Assembly: GCA_946491675.1 (NCBI GenBank)
Contig: CAMLYN010000001.1
Location: forward strand, 1 to 47,150
Source: an uncultured Mycoplasmatota bacterium
GTDB lineage: Bacteria > Bacillota_I > Bacilli_A > RF39 > UBA660
Reading direction: 5' to 3'
Length of the DNA stretch: 47,150 nucleotides
In this document: piece after piece, positions 25,601 through 33,837 of the stretch
Numbering within the stretch: the first letter of the stretch is position 1
Layout of the letters: each line of letters opens with the position of its first letter
Position numbers and translations under genes: made by a program
Notes under the pieces: model-generated
What the model was told of the DNA's origin: nothing
Database searches by the model: none
Seen by the model: only the letters and a program-made list of their open reading frames with translations

Positions 25601-25876
25601 TTATAGTTTTAATTTATATTTCTTTTGTTTTTTTTGATATATTATAAATTTTTTGAAAATAATTAGTGGAGTACTACCATTTGGTAGTGGTAATAATAGC
25701 AAAAATGTTGTAATAGGGAATACTATAAAAAGAATCATTTTTAATCGGAAATCACTTACTAATGATTGAAATAAAAAACCAATACCAATGGATATTGCCA
25801 TAACTATTATTTCAACTATGCCAAATCCTTTAAAAATTTCTTTTTTTATTTTTATATTCTTCGGTATTAAATACAT
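25601..25876 (-). CDS. PrgI family (VirB3-like) protein
   Basis: This small inner-membrane protein of Gram-positive type IV systems lies as usual near VirB6 and VirB4. YLIPKNIKIKKEIFKGFG is followed by two membrane helices (residues 24-41 and 46-64) and a cytoplasmic tail starting PNGSTPLIIF. I choose the ATG at 25,876: AAAGGTGG is 5 nt upstream, inside the last codons of virB6. The GTG at 25,885 overlaps that site. Confidence 0.82.
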   Translation of the reverse strand: MYLIPKNIKIKKEIFKGFGIVEIIVMAISIGIGFLFQSLVSDFRLKMILFIVFPITTFLLLLPLPNGSTPLIIFKKFIIYQKKQKKYKLKL

Positions 25877-25878
25877 AT

Positions 25879-27225
25879 CTACCACCTTTTAGCTCCCATA
25901 TTATTCATATATTTATTTTTTAATGTATTATATTTCATATTTTGAAAATCATTAAAATTATTAAAGTTACCAGACATTGTAGATTTTGATGCATACTTAC
26001 CATTACTATTTTTATCTAAAAAGTCCGTAGTTTGTTGCCATGCTTGTCTCGATTTATGTTGTCTTAAGGACTCTTGAACTACCTCTTTTTGATCTGGTGT
26101 TAAACCTTTTCCTTTATTCATAAAGTTAGACATTCTATTAACAAAGCCTTTAGCCATATTTGCACCTCCTTCAAATACTTTTGAACCAATAGACAAACCA
26201 GTGGATACTCCTGCTTTAGCAAGACCTAATCCTTGTCCAGTTAAATGAGTCATAGCAACTAATGATTGTAAATCACCCATACCTGAAACAAGACCTGATT
26301 GTTGATTAAGTAAAGAACTAATTAAGGTAGGAGTTGAAATAATAAATAAAAGAGCTCCTATAACTAGAAAGATTCCCGTAAGAGTTCTATTATCTTGAAA
26401 AGCACTACCAAATATTGTAAGGAGTAATCCAACTCCAATAAATTGCACTACAGTTATTAAAAATGCTCCCATTGATGACTTACACCATTGTTCAAATGCT
26501 CTTGATTGACCATTTGTAAGTGATGTGGCACAAAAAGGTCCAATTATTTTATATAAAGCAATTTCCATGACTCGTTTTGCCATCTGAATAGCCACAAAGA
26601 ATAATAGAAAAACTGTTATTATGGATAAGATTATTAGCATAAAAAAATTAAGAGAATATTTATAACAGTCCCCCAAGCCAACAAAACCACCTTCAGAATC
26701 ATTTATATCTGCTGTCTTCCAGTTATTAACAAAATACTCTATATCATCTTCTTCAGTTTCATCAGTATACATCATTGATCTAACAATAGCATTAGATATT
26801 GTTACTTCAGCATCTGATCCGTTATCCATTCCAGAAACAGAAATAACCGCATCAGTTAAACTTGTTGCAACATTGTGTCCAAATTGGAATAATGATGGAA
26901 TTAAAAACATCATTACTATTGCTAAAACTATTCCTTTATAAACACTTGTTGGAGTTTCTTTTCCTTCATTACGAACTATAAAATTTAATATAAGTTCTAT
27001 TATTACTTTTAAAACTAACCAACTGCAAGCAACTATTATTGCTCCTTGAAATATTTTATCAACATATTCATTATTAAAAAAATCATACCGCCATATTTGA
27101 TCTAATATGTTAAAAAAGCCATCTAAAATTCTTAATATGCCTTTTCCAATTGCCCATAGAACTGAGCGGAAAATATCAGTATACCAGTGTTGCTCAACTG
27201 GTGTTACTGCCATTGCTTGAATTAT
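25879..27225 (-). CDS. VirB6/TrbL-like channel protein, ATA start
   Basis: Six or more hydrophobic segments, the aromatic start HWYTDIFRSVLWAIG and the late segment IGPFCATSLTNGQSRAFEQW identify the VirB6-like channel protein of Firmicute ICEs, which spans the membrane in the mating pore. A long polar tail follows (residues 360-448). AAGGAGG is 8 nt before ATA (27,225), while the first ATG (27,213) is 20 nt away, so translation most likely begins with IQAMAVTP. It ends inside the ribosome site for PrgI. Confidence 0.83.
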   Translation of the reverse strand: MIQAMAVTPVEQHWYTDIFRSVLWAIGKGILRILDGFFNILDQIWRYDFFNNEYVDKIFQGAIIVACSWLVLKVIIELILNFIVRNEGKETPTSVYKGIVLAIVMMFLIPSLFQFGHNVATSLTDAVISVSGMDNGSDAEVTISNAIVRSMMYTDETEEDDIEYFVNNWKTADINDSEGGFVGLGDCYKYSLNFFMLIILSIITVFLLFFVAIQMAKRVMEIALYKIIGPFCATSLTNGQSRAFEQWCKSSMGAFLITVVQFIGVGLLLTIFGSAFQDNRTLTGIFLVIGALLFIISTPTLISSLLNQQSGLVSGMGDLQSLVAMTHLTGQGLGLAKAGVSTGLSIGSKVFEGGANMAKGFVNRMSNFMNKGKGLTPDQKEVVQESLRQHKSRQAWQQTTDFLDKNSNGKYASKSTMSGNFNNFNDFQNMKYNTLKNKYMNNMGAKRW

Positions 27226-27238
27226 TAATTACTCCTCC

Positions 27239-27838
27239 TTAATAATTTTCTTTAGATACTAAAATACCTGTTATAACTAATTGTTCATTTTTATTTTCTT
27301 GATTACAAGTAGTTAAGGTTATCATACTTTCAAACTCTCTTTTAATTTCAATAGTACCATCTTTAACAATACTTTCAATATTATTTATTTGATATATATA
27401 TTTAATATTTTTATAATAAACTATAATTGTATCATCAACTATTAATTTATCTAAATCATCAAAAAAAGCAATTCTACCAGTTCCTGAATGTCCCGCTAGA
27501 ATAAAGTTGCCTTTTGTTATATCGGGCATATCTGATGAATCAATAATTTCAATATTCTTATTTACATTATTATTTTTGCTATCTATAGCATATAGTCCTT
27601 TTTTTAAATTAATGCTAGGTATTTCTAATACTGCAATATAATCTTCCTGTTTTGTATCTTTTATAACATTATAATTATCTATAGTGCTAACTTCAAAAAA
27701 ATATTCTAATTTTATTTCTTCTTGTTTTTCTTGATACTTATTATAAATGATTGGAAAAATAAATATTAGAATACCAACTATAACAAGCAAAGAGCCACAT
27801 ATTAAGTGACTCTTACTTTTTCTTTTTAAACTTATCAT
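27239..27838 (-). CDS. Sortase
   Basis: Sortases link surface proteins to peptidoglycan. One N-terminal membrane helix (12-31) is followed by the sortase barrel. H117 in LAGHSGT and C178 in ITLTTCN are the catalytic pair. The third active-site residue, normally Arg in a K-R-[IVL]-V context, seems to be Q186 (NKNEQLVITG). The gene starts inside the 3' end of the adhesin gene (26-nt overlap), which ends in a VPDTG sorting signal, so the adhesin is the obvious substrate. No clear ribosome site; translation is probably coupled. Confidence 0.85.
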   Translation of the reverse strand: MISLKRKSKSHLICGSLLVIVGILIFIFPIIYNKYQEKQEEIKLEYFFEVSTIDNYNVIKDTKQEDYIAVLEIPSINLKKGLYAIDSKNNNVNKNIEIIDSSDMPDITKGNFILAGHSGTGRIAFFDDLDKLIVDDTIIVYYKNIKYIYQINNIESIVKDGTIEIKREFESMITLTTCNQENKNEQLVITGILVSKENY

Positions 27839-30311
27839 AAGTTAAATATCCAATACCAGCAACAATAAGCACTATGCCAATTACATTTAATAGTTTAGAG
27901 TCAGATATTCCCGTATCAGGCACATCAACTATTTGTTCATTAGACATATCAGCTTTTACTATTTCGCCATTATCTTTTATTTCAAAATACATTTTTTCAG
28001 GGTTTAAAATATATCCTTCAGGTGCTTCAACTTCAACTAAATAATATTTTCCAACAGGTAAGTCTTCAATTACTATTTTTCCTTCTTCATCAGTATAGCC
28101 TTCGAATACCTTTGTATCATCTTCAGTATAAATTTCAATTTTAGTATTTGGTAAGGAATCTCCTGTTACAAAATCGGTTTTTGTAAATTCTAAAGTACCT
28201 TTTTCGTGTTTATTAGAAAGATTAAATACCTTATAAATTATTTCTGTATATTGATCTTGATAAGTAAGTTCAAACTCGTAAATATTAGAATCTATTACAT
28301 TATTATTACTTGATTTAATTTCTTTTAAATAATATTTTCCAAGTGGTAAATCACTAATACTTGCATAACCATTAGAATCAGTAACTAAAATAGCAACTAA
28401 TTCATCTTTAAGGTAGTATGTTTTACCACCAATTATAATATCTTCATTAGCACGGAGTTCAAACTCTACTCCAGCAAGAGGGATTTCCTCATAATAATAT
28501 GAATTATCTTTAAATATTAAATCTTCGCCAGTTTTATTAATTTCTACTTGACCTTTTACTTGGTTATTTTCAAATTTAATTTCTAGTATAGCACCATATA
28601 TTTCATTGTTGATAACTTGTGAGTTATCCCCAATAGTAAATTCTAAATACTCTGTATTCCATAGATAACCATCTATACTTTGATCAACTTCCTCCAAACG
28701 ATAATTACTAGGTTCAAGTGGCAAAGGAGTTATTAATATACCATCTTCGTTGGTAGTAAATTCGCACTCAATCTTGTCTGTTGTTTGACAAACATATTCT
28801 TGCTTATTTAAATCATATATTTTGAATTTAATACCAGCAATAGGAATAGAATTACCAGTTTCCGAATCTACTTTTACAACTTTTAATCTAGCTTTGAATG
28901 GAGCATTAGCCAGCAATTGATAAATTGGATCTTCTGAATAGTCAGAAATAGTTATTTCAAAATCCTGTAACTTATCATAACCTGTGGTTGTATTGACCTG
29001 CTTTACAATATAAGTTCCATAAGGTAAAGTAGTAGTTGCATAACCATTAGAATCGGTAGTAATACTAGATACTTTCTCATTAGTAGATTTTAAATATATA
29101 TCAAATGTAATATTTGGCTCACCAATTAAAAATCCAGTTTCATTTGATGCAAATACTTTAAATAGTTCTATATCTCTTTTTATAACTCTTTCAGTAACAT
29201 TTAATTTAATATCAATAGAACTACTATTTTGATTAATAGAAAATTCATATTTTGTTGTGTCAAGTAAATATCCAGTACTTGGGGTTATTTCTTTCAAATA
29301 ATAATTACCATAATTTAAAATGTTATCTGATTTTGCATGACCTAATCCATCGGTAACGAGTGTTGCTATCAAATTATCATTAGTATCATATATACCATAT
29401 TTAGCTCCAGCAAGTGTTGCATCACCTTGAGGAGTAGTTGTTTCTATATCACTTTTAATTATTTCAACACTACCACCATTAGAACTAATTACAATTTCAT
29501 CATAATAGTCAGGTAATGCACCAGCAGTAACTAAATCCTGATATTCGCCATTATTATAAAATATTTCTGAATCATTTCCATAATAATCGTATTCCTTTAC
29601 AACTCCAACAGTTATTGTTTCAGTAGTATTTGGAGTTATATAAAAAGTATTTCCTACAATTCTACAAGTAGCTTTACCATTTCCACAATCAGTTGAATTG
29701 TCTGGAATATAATTATTTTCTAAAACTCCATTAGCATCAATTATGGCTATTTCCTCACCAATTCGTGCATTATTAATAACAGTTTGATTAAAATATGGAT
29801 ATACTAAATCTTGTTCAACTAAATTTTTTATCTCGTTATATTCTCTTGAAACATCTAAAATAGTTATTTCATCTGGCTCATAAAAATTAACAAAATTAAA
29901 GTTTCTATTACTATAATTCGGATCACTTGCAGATATTTCCCATATCAAAAGTTGAGTTGCCATTTTATATTTTAAGGTGGTATGATTTTGATAACCATAG
30001 CCATAATAAGCAACTAATCCGAGTTTTCTAATAGTATCATAAGTTAAACTATGATCTGGTGTTGTACTTTTATAATACTCATCAAGATCATCTTCAGTAC
30101 CAATATTAGGCTCAATACAATAGGCGACCTTTCCATCTATATCAAATGTTGAAAAATGTCCATACCTTTCCCCACTAGGCAAATATGAATCATAGTAATG
30201 TCGATAATATTCAGTTCGATTAACTGATACTCTAAAACCATCTGCTTTGACACTACCAATTGTTAAAAAACAAATTCCAAATATCATTAATAAATAAATT
30301 ATTTTTTTCAT
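27813..30311 (-). CDS. Surface adhesin: thioester domain, SpaA repeats, VPDTG sorting signal
   Basis: Signal peptide at residues 1-23. A thioester domain follows: C65 in VAYCIEPNIG and Q120 in ATQLLIWEI would form the internal bond that lets such adhesins attach covalently to host surfaces. At least five SpaA/Cna-B-type domains follow, each with a LAGAKYGIYD-like Lys start and an E in a [YF]-x-L-x-E motif (NYYLKEI, KYYLVEV). The end is VPDTG (797-801), a membrane helix and KFKKKK, an LPxTG-type anchor. GGATG lies just before the ATG. In an ICE it may promote mating contact. Confidence 0.9.
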   Translation of the reverse strand: MKKIIYLLMIFGICFLTIGSVKADGFRVSVNRTEYYRHYYDSYLPSGERYGHFSTFDIDGKVAYCIEPNIGTEDDLDEYYKSTTPDHSLTYDTIRKLGLVAYYGYGYQNHTTLKYKMATQLLIWEISASDPNYSNRNFNFVNFYEPDEITILDVSREYNEIKNLVEQDLVYPYFNQTVINNARIGEEIAIIDANGVLENNYIPDNSTDCGNGKATCRIVGNTFYITPNTTETITVGVVKEYDYYGNDSEIFYNNGEYQDLVTAGALPDYYDEIVISSNGGSVEIIKSDIETTTPQGDATLAGAKYGIYDTNDNLIATLVTDGLGHAKSDNILNYGNYYLKEITPSTGYLLDTTKYEFSINQNSSSIDIKLNVTERVIKRDIELFKVFASNETGFLIGEPNITFDIYLKSTNEKVSSITTDSNGYATTTLPYGTYIVKQVNTTTGYDKLQDFEITISDYSEDPIYQLLANAPFKARLKVVKVDSETGNSIPIAGIKFKIYDLNKQEYVCQTTDKIECEFTTNEDGILITPLPLEPSNYRLEEVDQSIDGYLWNTEYLEFTIGDNSQVINNEIYGAILEIKFENNQVKGQVEINKTGEDLIFKDNSYYYEEIPLAGVEFELRANEDIIIGGKTYYLKDELVAILVTDSNGYASISDLPLGKYYLKEIKSSNNNVIDSNIYEFELTYQDQYTEIIYKVFNLSNKHEKGTLEFTKTDFVTGDSLPNTKIEIYTEDDTKVFEGYTDEEGKIVIEDLPVGKYYLVEVEAPEGYILNPEKMYFEIKDNGEIVKADMSNEQIVDVPDTGISDSKLLNVIGIVLIVAGIGYLTYDKFKKKK

Positions 30312-30331
30312 AAATCATCCTTTCTTCCATT

Positions 30332-30358
30332 AAAAAAAAGACTTTATTTCAAGTCTTT
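30332..30358 (-). terminator. Terminator between the secreted-protein and adhesin genes
   Basis: On the minus strand AAAGACTT (30,358-30,351), a short loop, AAGTCTTT (30,344-30,337) and a T run. It should lower transcription into the adhesin gene. Confidence 0.7.
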
Positions 30359-30364
30359 AAAAAT

Positions 30365-31084
30365 TTATTTTAAATATTTATTAGTACAATCCGAATTAAC
30401 TTGTGTTCTTGTACCATCATCATTATAAACATAATCTACACACATTATTTGTACAATGTTATAACCGAGTAAATTACGAGAACTTTTTCTGCTATCATAT
30501 ACTGCATCACACATCACAGATCCAATTTCATAAAATCCATCTTCTTGTTTGCTAGTTAGCCTAATTTCTTCGCCAGCATTTCTACAAGTTTCTAAAGAAT
30601 TATATTTTGGAGCAGTCGTTTCCAATCCCCAAGATGTATAATATTTAATTTGTTCAGGAATATTATCTTCTGGTTCTTCAGTTGGTGCTTGTTGGTCTTC
30701 GTTATCAGTAACATTATCACTAGAATCGGGAGTCTCTGGTTTAGTAGTTGATGTTGTAGAATCATTTTTATCACTTGAATTATTATCGCTACCACTAGGT
30801 TTATCAGTATCAGTAATAGTAACATTATCATCACTACCATTATCTATACTTTGATTGGTATCACCAGTAATAGGATCATCTTCGTTATCAATAATTTCAT
30901 TATCAATATTTTCTTCTTCATTTAAATCATCATCAATAGAATCATTAATAACTGAATTATCAATATTATTATAAGTACTTACTGGTATGCTTGTATATTT
31001 ATTAATAACAAATATTAAAGTTAATAGTAATGCTACAACTATTAAAGCAACTGATCCAATAATCAATATTTTCTTTTTGTTCAT
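30365..31084 (-). CDS. Membrane-anchored protein with low-complexity linker and C-terminal Cys domain
   Basis: From ATG 31,084 (GAGGTG 6 nt upstream) the product has a basic start MNKKKIL, a membrane helix (about 5-28), then about 110 residues of Asp/Asn/Ser/Thr/Glu low complexity, and a compact C-terminal domain with four Cys (TCRNAG, VMCDAV, IMCVDY, SDCTNKY). The linker would lift the domain through the wall. It is followed by the adhesin, so a surface role is likely. The earlier in-frame start (31,138) has no ribosome site. Family unknown. Confidence 0.6.
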   Translation of the reverse strand: MNKKKILIIGSVALIVVALLLTLIFVINKYTSIPVSTYNNIDNSVINDSIDDDLNEEENIDNEIIDNEDDPITGDTNQSIDNGSDDNVTITDTDKPSGSDNNSSDKNDSTTSTTKPETPDSSDNVTDNEDQQAPTEEPEDNIPEQIKYYTSWGLETTAPKYNSLETCRNAGEEIRLTSKQEDGFYEIGSVMCDAVYDSRKSSRNLLGYNIVQIMCVDYVYNDDGTRTQVNSDCTNKYLK

Positions 31085-31145
31085 CAACAACACCTCTTTG
31101 ATTACAATATATCTTACATATATTTTATCAAATTGCAAGTTATTT

Positions 31146-31421
31146 TTAAACTAAATATTGTTTTAAATAATTTAAATCATTAATTAGATCTAATAAATTG
31201 CATTTAATATCAGGTACTTTATCATACTTTTTTAATTTTCTTTCAAAGTATTTTGCTAATGACTCAACATAAACTATGTCCTCCAATCTCTGCTCTAAAA
31301 ATTTTTTGATTAATTCCTCCTTACTATCCTCCTTTACAATTTTAAAATAATATAGCATATCATAAATATTATTAACTAAATGATGACTTCGCAAAAACTT
31401 TTTATAATCTTCATATTTCAT
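31146..31421 (-). CDS. Small helical protein (91 aa), unknown
   Basis: The product is helical and charged, with EDYKKFLRSHHLVNNIYDM and FLEQRLEDIVYVESLAKYF. GGAGG lies 8 nt before ATG 31,421, inside the end of the previous gene, which overlaps by 11 nt. No family recognised. Confidence 0.6.
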   Translation of the reverse strand: MKYEDYKKFLRSHHLVNNIYDMLYYFKIVKEDSKEELIKKFLEQRLEDIVYVESLAKYFERKLKKYDKVPDIKCNLLDLINDLNYLKQYLV

Positions 31422-31815
31422 GATTAATTCCTCCTGTATATTCTATAAAACCTGCAAGTATTTCAATATCATTAGCATCATAAGAAACAGCACCATATAA
31501 ATCAATATCATTGTCTACTTGAAAATTAATAATAGACATTATTTCTTCATTATCATAAATTTTATAATAATCTATTAAACAACTATTAACAAACATATTA
31601 AGTCTACAAACAAAATCTTGACACTTCGTATAAAAATCATCTTCATCATACTCAATAGGATAGTTTTCCATAAATTTATCGTATATTTTATCTAATAAAT
31701 TATTATCATTAATTACACTTTTTAAAGTAGCTTTATGATCTATTCTATAATAATTTTCAATATTTCCTTCACTTATGATATCTAATACATTTTCTTTAAA
31801 CAACTCTTTTGTCAT
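31411..31815 (-). CDS. Unknown element protein (134 aa)
   Basis: Acidic helical protein, with FKENVLDIISEGNIENYYR and YDEDDFYTKCQDFVCRLNM; no signal peptide or membrane helix. The ATG overlaps the stop of the VirB2-like gene (ATGA). No family recognised. Confidence 0.6.
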   Translation of the reverse strand: MTKELFKENVLDIISEGNIENYYRIDHKATLKSVINDNNLLDKIYDKFMENYPIEYDEDDFYTKCQDFVCRLNMFVNSCLIDYYKIYDNEEIMSIINFQVDNDIDLYGAVSYDANDIEILAGFIEYTGGINHEI

Positions 31816-32051
31816 TCAAAATACCCCAATATCCACGATACAAATTGAGTAGTAATTAAAGCTGACACACCAGCAATAATCGTTGTTCTTATTTTTCTAT
31901 CATAACTGGCTTTTTGATTATCATCTGAACTAGCCATTTTAAGAGCATAATCTTTAGCAACAAAAAAAGCTGTTCCACCAATTACGAACAACCTTAAATA
32001 ACCCATAGCATCATTAATTAATGTAAGAACATTATTTAATATTTCTTCCAA
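31812..32051 (-). CDS. VirB2-like small membrane protein (type IV pilin or TcpD-like)
   Basis: The 79-residue protein has two membrane helices (about residues 15-33 and 55-74) separated by a short charged loop (MASSDDNQKASYDRKIR). This two-helix hairpin is the layout of VirB2/TrbC-type pilins and their Gram-positive analogues. Start TTG, 8 nt after GGAGG. Assignment rests on size, topology and position within the transfer genes. Confidence 0.55.
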   Translation of the reverse strand: MEEILNNVLTLINDAMGYLRLFVIGGTAFFVAKDYALKMASSDDNQKASYDRKIRTTIIAGVSALITTQFVSWILGYFE

Positions 32052-32071
32052 ATATCAATCCTCCTTTAATT

Positions 32072-32866
32072 TTACTTGCCAGCAGTAAGTTCCATTTTCA
32101 ATTGTAATCCATTTTGTAATCTTTTCTTTATGATTTCACAATACTTATCATTTATTTCAATTCCAGTCCATTTTCTATTTAATATTTCACAAGCAAGTAG
32201 AGTCGATCCACTACCAGCAGTAAAGTCTAATACTCTATCACCAACTTTAGTATAAGTTGATATTAAATATTCCATAAGTTCACAAGGTTTTTGAGTGGGA
32301 TGAAAAAGAATAGTTTCTCTTGCAAATTGCAAAACATTTCTTGGATAATTTGCATACTCTTGAATATGCTCCTCTTTCTTTTTTTGCTTATTCTCTTTTA
32401 AGTAATCAACTGATGATGTTCGAACTTTCATATTTACACTAATTAAATCTTGGGGATAATAACACATTGGATTTTTACTATTAGGTACTGCACTACCTTT
32501 AGAAAATATCATGATATCTTCGTAACACCGCAGTGGTTGACATTTGGCATTTTGAAATCCTGTTACTTGAGTTTTTATCCATTTCCAATCATAACGATAT
32601 AAATTTTCATTACTTAATCGTAAATTACTTGAAAAAGACTCATTGCCAAATAACACAATTGCTCCATTATCTTTAATTAATTTTAACAATTTATCCCACA
32701 TAGCATCAAATGGAATTATTGTATCCCAAACATAGCCAGTAACTGCATATGGTGGATCAGTTATAATTGCATCGAATTTTATACCTTGTGAAATTAAGTA
32801 ATCCATAACCTCTAGACAATCACCTTTATAAAGATTACCTAAATTAGTTGAATAAAATGGACTTAT
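32072..32866 (-). CDS. Orphan DNA methyltransferase (N6-adenine/N4-cytosine type)
   Basis: Motif IV is DPPY (37-40 from the 32,866 start) and motif I, DFTAGSGST, lies near the C-terminus, the circular order of the beta class (Dam-like/CcrM-like group). FHPTQKP is the usual target-domain end. No restriction gene is adjacent, so it may protect the element from host restriction, alongside the ArdC-like protein. AAGGAGG is 7 nt before ATA (32,866) but only 1 nt before an ATG (32,872), so the ATA start is favoured but not certain. Confidence 0.85.
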   Translation of the reverse strand: MSPFYSTNLGNLYKGDCLEVMDYLISQGIKFDAIITDPPYAVTGYVWDTIIPFDAMWDKLLKLIKDNGAIVLFGNESFSSNLRLSNENLYRYDWKWIKTQVTGFQNAKCQPLRCYEDIMIFSKGSAVPNSKNPMCYYPQDLISVNMKVRTSSVDYLKENKQKKKEEHIQEYANYPRNVLQFARETILFHPTQKPCELMEYLISTYTKVGDRVLDFTAGSGSTLLACEILNRKWTGIEINDKYCEIIKKRLQNGLQLKMELTAGK

Positions 32867-32904
32867 AAACATTCCTCCTTCCAAATAAAAAGAGCAATAA
32901 CATT

Positions 32905-33354
32905 TTACTCTTCATCTTCTCCAAATGCCATTGCAATTTTAATAATACAACTTTCTTTAATTTGTTTAAATAAATGCCTAGTTGTGTCTTTCATACATTC
33001 TATTGCATAATTTTCTGACTTTTTATACAATAGAACTTCCGTAAAATAGACTCGTTCATTATAAGAAAGCCTTTCCCAAAGTTGGTTAATTATGCTATAA
33101 ATTTCTAATGCTTCGTTTTCCGCATCTACTTTTTTAGTAACATAGTTACCTGTACTATCTTTAGTACTCGGAGCAAATGCCTCATATCGCATTTCATAAT
33201 TAGCCGTTATCTTTGGTGGGATTAGGTTGATGAACTTAAAACAGGATCTTAAATATTTTTGAACTTTTTTATCAACTAATTTTTTGCACTTTTCAAAATC
33301 ATGTGCTTTTATTTCTTCATTACTTAATAACAAGTTATCAAAAAAGTTATCCAT
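32905..33354 (-). CDS. ArpU-like (sigma-like) transcriptional regulator
   Basis: The 149-residue protein has VTKKVDAENEALEIYSIINQ, then LSYNERVYFTEVLL and a helical end, IKIAMAFGEDEE, in the order seen in ArpU/RinA-type phage regulators with a sigma region 4-like helix-turn-helix. It is the first gene after the leader and promoter at 33.5 kb, a natural place for a master activator of the element. GAGG lies 6 nt before ATG. Family call is tentative. Confidence 0.5.
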   Translation of the reverse strand: MDNFFDNLLLSNEEIKAHDFEKCKKLVDKKVQKYLRSCFKFINLIPPKITANYEMRYEAFAPSTKDSTGNYVTKKVDAENEALEIYSIINQLWERLSYNERVYFTEVLLYKKSENYAIECMKDTTRHLFKQIKESCIIKIAMAFGEDEE

Positions 33355-33366
33355 TTTTACCTCACC

Positions 33367-33471
33367 TCACTTAATCTCAAAAAAAAGGGCATTAACCCCA
33401 TTGAAAGGGCAATGCTCTTTTTTTGAATCCAATAAACTTTCTTTTAGTAGATATACACATAATCTACCCAT
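33367..33471 (-). CDS. Leader peptide overlapping a terminator hairpin (candidate attenuator)
   Basis: A 34-residue frame starts at ATG 33,471 with GGTGG 8 nt upstream and stops at 33,367, 12 nt before the next gene. Its second half is encoded by the hairpin at 33,379-33,420. A ribosome translating it would open the hairpin and allow readthrough into the operon. The protein begins MGRLCVYLLKESLLDSKKEH. This layout recalls the leader control in Tn916 upstream of tet(M). The mechanism is inference. Confidence 0.5.
   Translation of the reverse strand: MGRLCVYLLKESLLDSKKEHCPFNGVNALFFEIK
33379..33420 (-). terminator. Attenuator-like terminator in the leader
   Basis: On the minus strand AAAAAAGAGCATT and AATGCCCTTTTTT pair with one mismatch (12 of 13), with an inner CCC/GGG, and a T run follows. 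It lies between the leader promoter and the ArpU-like gene. Confidence 0.6.
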
Positions 33472-33491
33472 ATTTGCCACCACCTATATCC

Positions 33492-33524
33492 CCCTGATAT
33501 AAGCGAATGCAATTACATCAGGGT
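33492..33524. repeat. Inverted repeat just downstream of the leader promoter
   Basis: CCCTGAT (33,492-33,498) and ATCAGGG (33,517-33,523) form a 7-bp inverted repeat with an 18-nt loop, between the -10 box and the leader start. It could be an operator or a 5' RNA stem that competes with the attenuator. Confidence 0.45.
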
Positions 33525-33528
33525 ATTT

Positions 33529-33557
33529 ATACTACTCGAATAGCTTTTAAAAGTCAA
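33529..33557 (-). promoter_or_regulatory. Main promoter of the transfer operon
   Basis: Minus strand TTGACT (33,557-33,552), 17 bp, TAGTAT (33,534-33,529), with an overlapping TATAAA 3 bp further. The minus-strand genes of the transfer region from 33.35 kb down to about 10 kb run in the same direction from here, with internal terminators. Confidence 0.6.
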
Positions 33558-33585
33558 GAGTTTTTTTGCAATTTATAGGCAAAAA

Positions 33586-33645
33586 CCACAAAAAAAGCAA
33601 GAATTTTAATATATTTTCTTGCTTTCGATAATTACTTGACTTTAC
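33586..33645 (-). ncRNA. Candidate short RNA ended by an intrinsic terminator
   Basis: A promoter on the minus strand (TTGCAT 33,676-33,671, 16 bp, TATAAT 33,654-33,649) is followed within about 60 nt by a strong terminator: AAGCAAGAA (33,623-33,615), loop, TTCTTGCTT (33,602-33,594), then T run. No protein fits in between. The transcript would be about 50-60 nt and end just before the leader promoter. It may be a small RNA or an insulating unit. Confidence 0.4.
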
Positions 33646-33837
33646 CACATTATATCACTTGACAAACTAAATGCAACAAAATTGTGTTTAAAATTTGTAC
33701 GAATTTGTGTAAAAAGTGTTTAAAAAGTTGCTGATTTTGAATAAATTTTGGTTGATTTTGGAATTTTAATTATTTTTTATGGTAATTTTTGGAAATTCAT
33801 ATTATAATTAAATTATAATATAGGAGGGTAAAGAAAA

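Noticed and set aside
27213..27225. ATG 27,213 as the VirB6 start
   Set aside because: It is 20 nt from the only ribosome site; ATA at 27,225 is at 8 nt.
30592..30840. Minus-strand 82-residue frame inside the low-complexity linker
   Set aside because: It is a frame-shifted reading of the Asp/Ser/Thr-rich coding repeat of the gene at 30,365.
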